Shown piece after piece: positions 11,690 to 21,352 of a stretch of 64,000 nucleotides of DNA. The position numbers were made by a program, and so were the translations under genes. Below the pieces are notes generated by a model. It was not told where the DNA came from. It worked only from the letters and a program-made list of their open reading frames with translations, and did no database searches. The stretch's first letter is position 1. Each line of letters starts with the position of its first letter. Source of the DNA: Dermatemys mawii (lineage: Eukaryota; Chordata; Testudines; Dermatemydidae); NCBI GenBank assembly GCA_007922305.1, contig ML677348.1, positions 16,197,442 through 16,261,441 on the forward strand, given 5' to 3'.

Positions 11690-12225
11690 TCTGACAGAAG
11701 CATGGAGCCTGTACAGCTCTGCACTATTGTCATGAGAGTTGCAAACACAGAATGCAGAATCTTCCACTATTTGCAGAATCATAAGAAGAACCAAATCAGC
11801 AGGGAACATGAAGATATTTGGAGAACCAGATAGCTGTGGGACATAGCAAGAACCAGTTCAAGGTTGTTGGTGGCATTCACGGAGCAGCTGCAGATTGTGG
11901 AACACCATTTCTGGGCTGGAGAAATGAGCACTGACTGGCCAGATTGCATCGTAATTCAGGCTTGGGATAATGAGCAGTGGTTGCAGAACTTCTGAATGTG
12001 CAAAGCCACATTCCTAGCTCTCTGTGCCAAGCTCACCCTAGCCCTCCAGTGCAGGAGGGCTAGGGTGAGCTTGAATAGAATAAGATCTGCAATGACAGTG
12101 GAGAAGTGAGTGGTGTTCAAACTAGAAATTTGCAACACTAGATTGCAACCAGTCAGTGGGAAATCCATTCTGAGTTTGGAAGATCCACTGTGGGGGACAT
12201 TGTCATGCAGTAGCTACAGATAAAA
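11690..12225 (+). pseudogene. Harbinger/PIF-type transposase remnant
   Basis: The plus strand carries an in-frame SEFGRSTVGDIVMQ peptide at 12169-12210. It resembles the helix-turn-helix FG-x-x-(K/R)ST-V motif of PIF/Harbinger transposases. Upstream are CATTCACGGAGCAGCTGCAG and a peptide like MCKATFLALCAKL near 11996. Stops and frameshifts break the frame repeatedly, including one caused by the hairpin at 12028-12073. The DDE catalytic part is absent. I remember near-identical intact ORFs annotated as ALP1/HARBI1-like proteins in turtles. The class is an inference; this is not an active gene. Confidence 0.55.
12028..12073. repeat. Perfect 20-bp-arm hairpin
   Basis: Arms 12028-12047 and 12054-12073 are exact reverse complements around the 6-nt spacer AGTGCA. 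The right arm replaces the sequence expected in the transposase frame, so it looks like a local template-switch inversion rather than a designed element. Confidence 0.85.
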
Positions 12226-12388
12226 CACACCAAGTGACCACTGTCAGTTTAGTCCCCGTGGAAAATGAAAATGAAGATTCAGAACTCCCTTCCCTTGCTC
12301 CCCTAAAGGGTTAAACCAGACATGCTCATTGACACTTCTGCTTTGGAATGCTTGGGCATGGCACCACTCACAGCACCAGCCATGGGCG

Positions 12389-12893
12389 GGAATTCCTTGG
12401 TTGCATGAAACTATGAGTATAGGGTGATGGCACTGAATACTGGCACCATTTTCCACTAGCGGTGGTAACTTTAGCTATCTCATTCCTAAGGGTGACAAAG
12501 GCACAGAGAGCACAGCTGCTGCTGGTGTCCCAAAGTCATCTGGGCCCATATGCTGCTAGCCTGTTTGTGAACTTTCTGCTGTGAGCAGCAAGGATGAGGA
12601 GGAGGTAAAGACTTCTGTTCACAGCAGAAGTCTGTGACTAGGGCACCATTGCTGTAAACAGGCTAGCAGCATATGGGCCCAGATGACTTTGGGACACCAG
12701 CAGCAGNNNNNNNNNNAGGCTAGCAGCATATGGGCCCAGATGACTTTGGGACACCAGCAGCAGCTGTGCTCTCTGTGCCTTTGTTACCCTTAGGAATGAG
12801 ATATCAGCTTAAATTACCACTGCTAATGGGAAATGGTGCCAGTATTCAGTGCCAATGCCCCATACTCATAGTTTCATGCAACCAATGAACTCC
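12389..12893. repeat. Large inverted duplication with an assembly gap
   Basis: The left arm 12389-12573 is the reverse complement of 12652-12893 with only scattered mismatches; shared blocks include the GGGCCCATATGCTGCTAGCC tract and CTCATTCCTAAGGGTGACAAAGG. The central 80 bp contains a smaller complementary pair around TTCTGCTGTGA and TCACAGCAGAA. The right arm is interrupted by 10 Ns. The left arm appears continuous with the preceding transposase remnant, so this is a rearranged piece of the same element. Confidence 0.8.
12707..12716. other. Assembly gap (10 N), probably duplicated contig ends
   Basis: The 47 bases after the gap (12717-12763) repeat the 47 bases before it (12660-12706) exactly, both starting AGGCTAGCAGCATATGG. 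Two contig ends that should have been merged were most likely placed side by side. Confidence 0.8.
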
Positions 12894-13040
12894 CTGCTCA
12901 TTTCCCTCTCAACTAGCCACCCATCCTCACCATTGCCGGTGGTGAGAGTGGTATCATGCACAAGAAATATCTCAGCTTTTTCTGTAAATAAACTTCAAGT
13001 CTGCAGGTCAAGGAAACTTTGACCTGCTTTTGGGCTACAC

Positions 13041-13215
13041 CAGGGATCGGCAACCTTGGCACGCAGTCCCACAGGGTAAGCACCCTTGGCGAGCCCAGCT
13101 GGTTTGTTTACCTGCCACGTCCACAGGTTCGGCCGATCACAGCTCCCACTGGCCACGGTTCGCCGCTCCTGTCCAATGGGGGCTGCGGGAAGAGGCAGCC
13201 AGCATGGGAAATTGC
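13041..13215. mobile_element. hAT-type element fragment (CAGGGATCGGCAACC end)
   Basis: The left terminus CAGGGATCGGCAACCTTGGCACGC is a hAT-like end related in style to the CAGGGGT... ends at 18229 and 43634. The GC-rich body follows (TGGTTTGTTTACCTGCC, CCAATGGGGGCTGCGGGAAG). The matching right terminus is missing; sequence becomes AT-rich after about 13215, so the copy is 3'-truncated. Confidence 0.65.
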
Positions 13216-13319
13216 CAACTTGTTTACAAATGTAAATCTGCTGACTTTCATCTGATGTCATTAAGAATAAAAGTTTTAACTTTGCTATTTTCATGCAAAT
13301 ATGAAACTTTTCTTTATTT

Positions 13320-13526
13320 CATTTGAATATTATTTTCTTTCCCCGAAAATTGTGCTTAGCACATAATGTGTACAATTCATTATAGAGGGCTAATTAAAAC
13401 TGTAATACTGAATTTTATTTCACTTTAATATTCTTTCTTTTCCCCCCAAATTTTTTTATTCTGCACATAATGTATCCAATTAATTATAGAGGACTAATTA
13501 AACCTGTAATATTGAATTCTATTTTC
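13320..13526. repeat. Diverged two-unit tandem duplication, 104-bp period
   Basis: Unit 1 (13320-13422) and unit 2 (13424-13526) share GCACATAATGTGTACAATT/GCACATAATGTATCCAATT, ATTATAGAGGGCTAATTAAA/ATTATAGAGGACTAATTAAA and TGTAATACTGAATTTTATTT/TGTAATATTGAATTCTATTT. The offset between matching blocks (13359 and 13463) is 104 bp. Divergence suggests an old duplication. No coding function is visible. Confidence 0.8.
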
Positions 13527-13530
13527 GTTA

Positions 13531-16500
13531 ACATCTATATGTTATTATTTGAAGCACCTCCATGGGACAATACAAATATTGCTCAGAGCATTTTGAAGGA
13601 ATTATGCTCACTAAAAACTAAGCTACTACAATTTTCATATTTAGCAGCACAATTATAGCTGGGATAGATTTAGTATAGTCACCAAATGAGTGCTACTACT
13701 TAAAATAAGATTTAAGAATCATCTTGTTAAAATTATAAGGGATACAATTAATAATAAGTTGTGTGGACTTGCAAATTCAGATGAATGACTTAATGACTGA
13801 AACGAGCTGATAATTAAAGCTTCATGGTAAGAGAATGAGTTGCCTTGAGTACTAGCCAGCTGTTTACAATAGTATTAGGTATGATAATGAGGGAGTATTT
13901 AAAATACAGATGAAGATTCTGCTAGAGCTTTACCTAACTTGACACAGCTGTGGTGAGAGAGCACAGTGGCTACACGGAGACCATCTTCTGAAGATGTTTT
14001 GTTTTTGCAGGGCAGAGGCAGGCAGGCAGAATGCCTCTGGGGTACTGAAGAGAATGCAATTAGTAGTGGCTCATTTTTTACACTGTAGCATCACTCCACC
14101 AGCTTCAGCCTGTCAGCCAGTAAGTGAAAGAGGTAAGACCATGGTCCTACGTCTGTCATGCTCCGTCCTTTGGAATACTTTGCATTACTAGTGGGGCCAT
14201 CACTACCAGGTTCTTGAACTCAGGGATCATTAAGACCTGGACTGTAGCTTCCCTTGTTCATAGGTGTTCAGACTCAGGGAGAAGGGTCCTTCTGGCCATT
14301 TACCTTCTTACATAGCTAGGGAGATGCTCGACACAATCTGGCCCCTGGATTGTTAAAAGCTATAAGGCAGGAATTAGCTCACCTTGGCTTAGAAGATTTA
14401 GGTTCCAAGTATTTTCAGTTTTTAACCCCAAAGTTAGGCAAGATTGTTGTTTTGGACCAGCTGTTGAACTTTTCATGGTGAAGTTGACATCCTGGGCTAA
14501 TGAAGCAGTGCGTATATGTGAGGAAAGGTGAATCCCAACTTGAATTTCAAATCATGGGTTAATGGAGCAACCTTTTAGGAGGGGATGCAGCCATCTCAGG
14601 CCAAAACCAGCCAACTAATCCAGCTATTTATACTGCAGCTGTGAATGCCAGTAGCTTGGCTAAGGAGTCTATGTCTGCTATAGATCACTAACCATGACAT
14701 TAAAGATGTTCTTAATTGTGACTGCAGGTACATATGAGGCCCTGTTGCTGTAGTCTGATTTCATTACATTTCTTGATTACTCATCCATGCCATCATATTC
14801 CTTCTCCTTTTCTATATTTGCTGAAAGGTTTGTTTCCAAAAGACGCCAGCATGTGAGCATTTTCAGGGGTGATCGTATGCTTTGTTGAGATGGGAAAATA
14901 CCAGCAGCACAGTTGAACGATTTTCCTTTTGGAATTTGAATCCAGAGTGACCTCTCCAAAGTGATCCTGTTTTATAATAATTTTTAAATTGATTAAAAAC
15001 AGTAAATACAAATGTTAGAGTTCTCATAGGTCAAGAATGTCTTCAAAGTGATCCAGACTAAAGATGGTTTTCTGGGTCTCTGTTGCTCATCTTACTGACT
15101 CTGAATTTAGAATCGGGTAGTAAGAGGCATGCTGTAGATCATATTTCTTGACACTTAATTCACAAAGGGTGCTGACCCAGGTTTGGCATAAGAAGGACAG
15201 AGATGACTGTCATCTTTGTCATTACAGTTGTCTCATGCTCATTTAAAATAATTGCGCTCATTGCTCTTTCACTACCCTATGATAGCAACCTGACAGTCTC
15301 GGAATAGTGTAGGAATGGCTAATAAGACCTTTAACAGCAAGCATTTTCTGGTGGACCGCAAGCCATCCTTTTCTGTCTGATTTGACATGGACTCTAGTAT
15401 ACTAATCATTCATTGTTGTCTCATGCATTTATACAGAAAGCTGGCATTCCAGCTTAATTAGATGTCTAGACAATATTTTGTGCTGCACTGTAGTTTGGTT
15501 AAGATACCATTTCCTTCGGAGTTGGCTGATCTGGCCCTACAATGTTTGTTTTCACAGTATTGATGTATTGATTGTTTTGTTCCTCAAACGAGAGAGAGAA
15601 TATCAAAAAAACTCTGCAAAAGTGCTACATATAAAAACTGAATATTTCTATCTAGACTTACTGAACCCAAAACACCAACTGTATATATATTTTTTGAGGG
15701 GAGAGGGGAAGAAATTATCCCACAAGAGTTGCACATAAACCTTCCCCTCCACTATGCATGGGGCATTCTCTGCTGATCAACTAAACCGGCCTTAAGACTG
15801 CTTTTGTGTTCCTAGTTGTGCAATGCATCCTTACCAGGGCCAAGAGTGTGGTGCTTAGGTTCCAATCCTCTTTCAGGGCACTTTAGGGCTAGGGCAGATC
15901 TCAGAGCCCATGCTCAGAATCCTTTTAAAGTTGTGGGGGAGGAGAGGCATTGCTCAGTCCAGCTGAACAATGAAAAGTTTATATGCTGCTTATCAAAATT
16001 ACTCTGGACTGCAAAATTGTGCTAAAAGTATGAGTACAGTTGATTTCTGGCACTTTTTACTTCCAATTGAGACAGGCTTAAATATTGCAAGAACAGCCTT
16101 ATTCATGTTAATTTAGTAGTTTTTCATCCTGTTACTTGCTACAGAACTAGAAAAGGATGCTGAAATATACGATACTGAAGAAAAAAAATAGTAATACATC
16201 TTAGACCTGCAGAAATGAGGACTGGTTTGAATTTGGGTCAGTTCTTAATTTCTGATTTTGTACAGGACATGTTTATGAATAAAAACTGTCATAGTTTTTG
16301 GCAGTGAGATAAATAAACAAAGACCTTGTAACTTACAAATTTAAAAATCTATAGGATCTTTCAATACTGGGCTAGATGTCTACTGCAAAATAATGTTTTA
16401 CCTAACTTAAGGTAACATTATTAATTATCTTTATTTCTCTGTTTATAACATTGAGTTTGATTAGTCTATATTTCAAAATCTGAAAACTCAACAAAGGTAA

Positions 16501-16985
16501 TTTAGTCTAACTTAGAGGGTGGAAAGTGTTTGTTAGGATTAGTTTTGATTAATTATATAAGTGATATGCTAGTCAACAGAATCATTTTTTTGCAGCCAGC
16601 ATATAACTTTGTACAATATAGTTATAAGGTATCATTTTTATGAATATACATATGCAGTTGATATATATAAAGTATATATTAAATGGATTCTATTAATTAA
16701 AATGCAATTATTGTAATTCTTACATTGCCATCTTGTGGAAAATCAATGCAATTTTAATCTCAGGGAACTGACACTGAAATTATCAATGTGAGAGGGATAG
16801 TTTTGTAGCCTGGTCTGTGGATTGCGTACTGATTACATAAGAATTCCCATTTATCACTCTGAGGTTTGACAGGCTCTTGTCCCAAGATCAGGCCAATATT
16901 ATTAAAATCAGTGTTCATTTGGGAACCCTGATGCACACAGTTGCAACACTCACACTTTAGGTATACTGTATAAGAAGACTACAAC
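13531..16985. other. AT-rich intergenic DNA, nothing recognised
   Basis: All frames are short and lack codon character. I see no exon flanked by plausible splice sites that I can name, no RNA gene and no clear repeat ends. 14120-14300 and 15820-15960 may hold unrecognised repeats. Confidence 0.4.
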
Positions 16986-16989
16986 AAGG

Positions 16990-17237
16990 CACAAAAAAGA
17001 ACTAGATAAGTTCATGGAGGATAGATCCTCCAATGGCTATTAGCCAGGATGGACAGGGATGGTGTCCCTAGCCTCTGTCTGCCAGAAGCTGGGAATGGGA
17101 GACAGGGAATGGTTCACTTGATAATTATCTGTTCTGTTAATTTCATCTGAAGCACCTGGCATTGGCCACTGTCAGAAGGCAGGATACTGGACTAGATAGA
17201 CCTTTGGTCTGACCCAATATAGCCATTCTTATGTATT
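16990..17237 (+). repeat. CR1 LINE 3'-end fragment, sense on plus strand
   Basis: Runs from CTAGATAAGTTCATGGAGGATAG through GGCTATTAGCCAGGATGG, the GAACCTGTTC-type block (ATCTGTTCTGTTAATTTC), GGCATTGGCCACTGTCAGAA and ATAGACCTTTGGTCTGACCC to ATTCTTATGTA. It is the same 3' region as at 57480-57723. 5'-truncated and non-coding. Confidence 0.85.
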
Positions 17238-17950
17238 TGTAATAGTTTATTAATGCATTTAGAAAAATCACAAGCACTCTAACCCAGCAAGGTAGATAGA
17301 GATAATACAGAATGTACATCTGAACATCCATATACCCACACCATCCCTTGAGAACAACCTGACATGTTAGCCATTATCTTCCTCACCACCATCATCTTCC
17401 TAATTGTCATCAATGGCCATCATCCTGGCACCTCTCAAGGGCTACATCTTTCTCCCCTGCACACAGGCTGGGCTAAAATTTTTATAATATGGTACACTGG
17501 CACCATTATGCCTAATGCATATTTAGTAGGAGTGTCCCCACTGTTCCTAATTTGTATTTCCTCACCCTATTAATGTTGGGGGGCCCTTCTTCTATAGGTT
17601 AGGATAGTAATTATCTCAATTTATTATCAGATACGTCAGTTTATTGCCATGGCACTCTCGTGGTCAGACATTTGCAGATGTTTCTATCCTAAAATATGCA
17701 AAAGCTGGTGTTAGCTCATGTTCCTGTGGGTGGCTTGTGTCATTATGGATAAACTTCTCCCTTAAACACTCTATTCTCAGTTCTCCAAAATTTAGGGGTG
17801 ACTGTTGGGCCATTAATCTGTGCCAAAATTCATAGGCCTCAAGTCTTATGCTAACTGCTGAAGCCAAGGTCTTACAGTATACCAGTCTGTAGGTTCCTTG
17901 CTTTAGTGCTGAAGTTTATAAATGCTAAAACTAGCTCTATATGTACAGTT
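17238..17950. other. Nothing recognised
   Basis: AT-rich intergenic DNA with short meaningless frames only. Confidence 0.4.
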
Positions 17951-17951
17951 T

Positions 17952-18115
17952 AAGGGTAGGAAGGATGACTCAGTAGTTGGAGGCACTGGCCTGGGACAGA
18001 GGAGACCTAGGTTCAGTTCCCTGCTTGGCTATGAATATCCTGGATGACCTTGGGCAAATCACTTAGTTCCTCAGTTCCCCATCTGTAAGGGGTTCTGGAG
18101 AAGAGATGGGCACTA
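17952..18115 (+). repeat. tRNA-derived SINE with CORE-like body
   Basis: A box-A-like start (GATGACTCAGTAGTTGGAGG) is followed by a box B at 18010-18020 (GGTTCAGTTCC, consensus GGTTCRANNCC). Then comes a MIR/CORE-SINE-like segment TGACCTTGGGCAAATCACTT followed by CCTCAGTTCCCCATCTGTAA. This order is typical of vertebrate tRNA-derived SINEs. It is not a functional tRNA gene because no cloverleaf closes. Confidence 0.7.
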
Positions 18116-18228
18116 CCAGGTAAAAAAAACACCCATTGAAACATTATGAAAAATGACATCCCTGTGCCCATGAGATTTTCATCCCTGTGATCATGATTTA
18201 CCACTGTGCTACTCCATTATCTATAAAG

Positions 18229-19322
18229 CAGGGGTGGGCAAACTACGGCCCGCGGGCCAGATCCGGCCCGCGAGACCATCCTGACTGGCCCGCCAGAGCT
18301 CGGCAGGGGAGGCTGCTCTCGGCCCCTCCCCCGCCTTCTCCGGTCTCCCAGGGCCCCAGCATCAGGCGTCTGAGGTCCGGTGTGGGAGGCTGTTCCCAGC
18401 GCCTTCCCCAGGGTGCCTTCCCTGCACTCCCGGAGCCTCAGCGGCACATCGTTGAGGGTCGGGGAGAGCGGGGGAGGGGCCTGGAGCAGCCTCCCCCGCT
18501 GGGAGCTCAGGCACATGCTGCTGAGGCTCCGGAAGAGCGGGGGAAGGCGCTGGGAAGGTAGGGGGAGGGGCTCCTCCAGCGAGGGGACAGTTCCTGGCCC
18601 TGCCCCGCTCTCCTGGAGGCTCAGCGGCGCGCACCTGAGCTCCCGGCGGGGAAGACAGCTCCCAGCCCTTCCCGCACCTTCCCTGCTCTCCCAGAGCCTC
18701 AACGTGCCGCGCGCTCCTCCGGGAGAGTGGTGTAGCCCATTTAGTTCCAGCCTGGCTGCCAGCCCGGTAAGGGGGCCAGGGCCGGGGCTGGGAGTGGAGG
18801 GGGGCGTGCTTAAGGGGCAGGGAGTCCCAGGGGCAGTCAGGGGGCTGTTGGATGGGGTGGAGGTTCTGGGCAGGGGATGGTCAGGGGAGGAGGAACGGTG
18901 GGGAGGTTGTATAGGGCATGGGAGTCCCGGGAGTCTGTCAGGGTGTGGGGGTATAGACAGGTTTTGGGGCAGTTGGGACAGGGAGAAGGGGGAGTTGAGA
19001 AGGGGTGGGATCCTGGGGGGGCAGTTAGTGTGTGGGGTCTCTGGAGGGGGCATCCAGGGAACAAGGAGCAGAGGGGCTTAGCTAGGGGGTGTGGTCCTGG
19101 GGGTGGTGGTTAGGGTGGGGGGTCTCAGGAGAGGGAAATCAGGGGACAAGGAGCAGGGGGGAGTTGGATGGGTCTGGGATTCTGAGGGGGGCATAAAGTA
19201 GGAGGGGGTCGCATGGGGGCAGGGCCAGGCTGTTCGGGGAGGCAAAGCCTTCCCTGTCCCAGCCTCCGTACAAGTTTTCAACCCCTATGTGGCCCTCAGG
19301 ACAAAAAGTTTGCCCACCCCTG
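18229..19322. mobile_element. GC-rich non-autonomous hAT element, 1094 bp, intact ends
   Basis: Ends are perfect 16-bp inverted repeats: CAGGGGTGGGCAAACT on the left, its reverse complement at the right end. The element is flanked by the identical 8-bp target duplication CTATAAAG (18221-18228 and 19323-19330). Just inside the left end is the ACGGCCCGCGGGCC tract. The interior is GC-rich with G-run-rich and C-run-rich repeats. Long frames inside it (up to 278 codons, minus strand) are Pro/Ser/Gly-rich low-complexity products of composition and show no transposase motifs. A hAT assignment follows from the 8-bp duplication and CAGGGGT end. Confidence 0.9.
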
Positions 19323-19534
19323 CTATAAAGGATCAAATATGGTGGCAACAACCTGACACCGCCAGGCATTGGAACTATATTATTTTTGCCTCTCTACAGT
19401 CATAACTATTCTAACATCACATTAAAAAAAAGATTCTTGTATGTGCCATATTCACAGAGAAATAGGTAGTTAGATTATAGGGAAATTCTTGGTGTTACAT
19501 TTCTACTGCAAAAAAGTAAACACACATGAATTTG

Positions 19535-19682
19535 CAAAAGCGACAGAGTCCTGTGGCACCTTATAGACTAACAGATGTATTAGAGCATAAGCTTTCATGG
19601 GTGAATATCCACTTTGTTGGCTGTGGATATTCACCCACTTCTGCAGATCTAGACTAACACAGCTGTCCCTCTGATACTGAAC
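19535..19682. repeat. Penelope-like terminal fragments in fold-back arrangement
   Basis: The left part, read on the minus strand, is the Penelope tail (TTCACCCATGAAAGCTTATGC, TCTGTTAGTCTATAAGGTGCC, ACAGGACTCTGTCGC). The right part, from about 19650 (CTGCAGATCTAGACTAACAC), is a tail end on the plus strand. Between them, arms GGGTGAATATCCAC (19599-19612) and its exact complement (19623-19636) form a hairpin with a 10-nt loop. No coding region remains. Confidence 0.7.
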
Positions 19683-20312
19683 ACATCAATTTAAATCTGG
19701 TTTGCATAAAATTTCATATGTTCAGTTCTTGGTACAATCAAGGAAAGAGATTTGGCTTGCACACTTTATCCCTCAGCTGTTTTATTAATTTTTACTTGTA
19801 ATTTTCACTACAGTATGTTCCTATTGCAAAAAGTAATCTCTCCCGTGGATTCTAATGAAACATTGTGTGCAGCCTAATGGTTTATATTGCAAATCCAGTG
19901 TGTTCAAATCTGATAGGAGGGGGTGTGATATTCTTTCAATTTCTTTGTATCTTTTATTCTCTCAGAATCAAATGGCTTACTAATGCACTTCATGCTCTAG
20001 CCTGTTGAAAATATCTGCGGCTCTAGCTGTGACACAAGCCAACCTATTCAGTAGTGAGGTTGTCCTGTTCCCACCTCCCACACAATGCAGCTAGTCTACA
20101 TCATTTTGCTGAGGACATACAGCAGTCACAGGAGGAAGAGCTCTGGGCTCTTTCTTGGCCCTTCTGCGTAGCAAGACAGATTAGTATTCGGATGAAGGGA
20201 CACCTAGAGAAGCAGAGGACTTCGTTCTTCATTTCTGTAAATCTGCCCTATACTGCAGAACCATCAAAGGGCCAAACTTTATGCCAAATCTGAAGATCTG
20301 AGGAAGGCAAGG
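19683..20312. other. Nothing recognised
   Basis: Intergenic DNA without a nameable feature. Confidence 0.4.
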
Positions 20313-20694
20313 TGTGGCAGGGCACTGCTCGGAAAACTCTTAATCAGCTCCTACCATCTCAACCTCAATCAGGGGGAATGGACTGGGGCTGGGTAAATAA
20401 CCAGTGCTTGCCTGGGAACTGTCTGCATCTGCCAGCCTCATTAGCAGGAGCTAAAAGACTGGGAGGAAGTGGAAGAGGGGGACCAGAGATAGGGGCCTGC
20501 TACACTGTTGCTGACCAGGCCTGTATTAGGCCAAGCCATTGTAAATCGCCTGTATATACTAGTAGGAAACTAGTGGTGGGAAATGGACACAAATAAAGAG
20601 CACCGGAGTTGTACTAGCTTGGAGTGTCCCTGAGTCTGTGAGGAGCGGGCCCAAGGGGCTGGATATGCAGGGGCGCAACAGGCACCTTGTTACA
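20313..20694 (+). repeat. Long terminal repeat (5' LTR-like)
   Basis: Begins TGTGGCAGGG and ends TTGTTACA (TG...CA ends, 382 bp). It has a TATATA box at 20553-20558, a polyadenylation signal AATAAA at 20592-20597 and a GT-rich segment after it. This is the promoter-polyA order expected of U3-R-U5. A gag-like remnant follows. The downstream priming site is not a clear TGG start, and I see no second copy, so the exact family is unresolved. Confidence 0.6.
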
Positions 20695-21062
20695 TGTGCG
20701 GGCTCATCTGGGATTCAACACCAATGCCAGGGAGCGCAACCTGAGCATGGAGGGAACCACACAGTGGCTTCAGAAGCAGCAAGAGGAGCTTTAGAAAAGC
20801 ATACAGGCCTTTCAGTATTCCCATCAGGCTGAGAGACGGGACTTACTTGTCTGGCAGGCCGAGCAACAAAAGACCCTCCAGAAATTCATCTGGGAGCAGG
20901 CCAGTGTACAGCAGCAGCTCCTGCACTGGTTGGTGAGTCCCTGGGGAGGTGATGGCAGCCAGGCACCAGGGCAGCAACTCTGTAAAATGGGACCCGCTGA
21001 TGACTCAGTACCTTCCTACGTGCTTTCGAACGAGTAGCCATGGGTGCCAGATGCGATAAAGT
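20695..21062 (+). pseudogene. gag-like remnant of an LTR retrotransposon
   Basis: Directly after the LTR, the reading frames give a Gln/Glu-rich segment (for example QAEQQKTLQKF near 20848, WEQASVQQQL near 20891). A block near 20985-21045 resembles the start of the capsid-type region of Ty3/gypsy gag (Met-Gly-Pro-x-Asp-Asp near 20989, then a shifted TTTCGAACGAGTAGCCATGG stretch). Stops and frameshifts interrupt it. No protease or RT follows within reach. It may or may not belong to the same family as the pol remnant at 32830. Confidence 0.5.
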
Positions 21063-21164
21063 CACTGCTTTGCAAGATAGAATCCTCCATCCTGTAAGTA
21101 TGGCATACAGTCTTTGTTCCTAGATGTATACATTTACTTTAGCCCTATTGCAAACAAACAATGT

Positions 21165-21352
21165 TTTACACAGTTTACCAAGTGATCCAGATCGCTCTGT
21201 ATCAGTGACCAGCCCTCATTAACTGCTACTCTCGCAATTTTTGTGAGGTCTGCAAAATTTATTGGTGATGATTTTATGTTTTCTTACAGGTCATTGATAA
21301 AAATAGCAAATAGAGTAGGACCAAGAAACTTGTTCTATGTGGGATCCCAATA
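21165..21352 (-). repeat. CR1-like LINE fragment
   Basis: Contains GATCCAGATCGCTCTGTATCAGTGACC, GTGAGGTCTGCAAAATTTATTGGTGATG and CATTGATAAAAATAGCAAATAGAGTAGGACC, the antisense of the RT segment also present at 49965-50110 in the longer CR1 copy (ATCTGCAAACTTGCTGAGGG, TATTGATATATATTATGAACAAA). It is diverged and truncated. Confidence 0.65.

Noticed and set aside
17952..18030. Possible tRNA gene
   Set aside because: Box A and B are present but no cloverleaf closes, and the 3' part is SINE body; the same unit recurs at 48985.
18217..19053. 278-codon open frame on the minus strand, Pro/Ser-rich
   Set aside because: Lies inside the GC-rich hAT element at 18229-19322; overlapping long frames occur on both strands, and the product is low-complexity without domain motifs.
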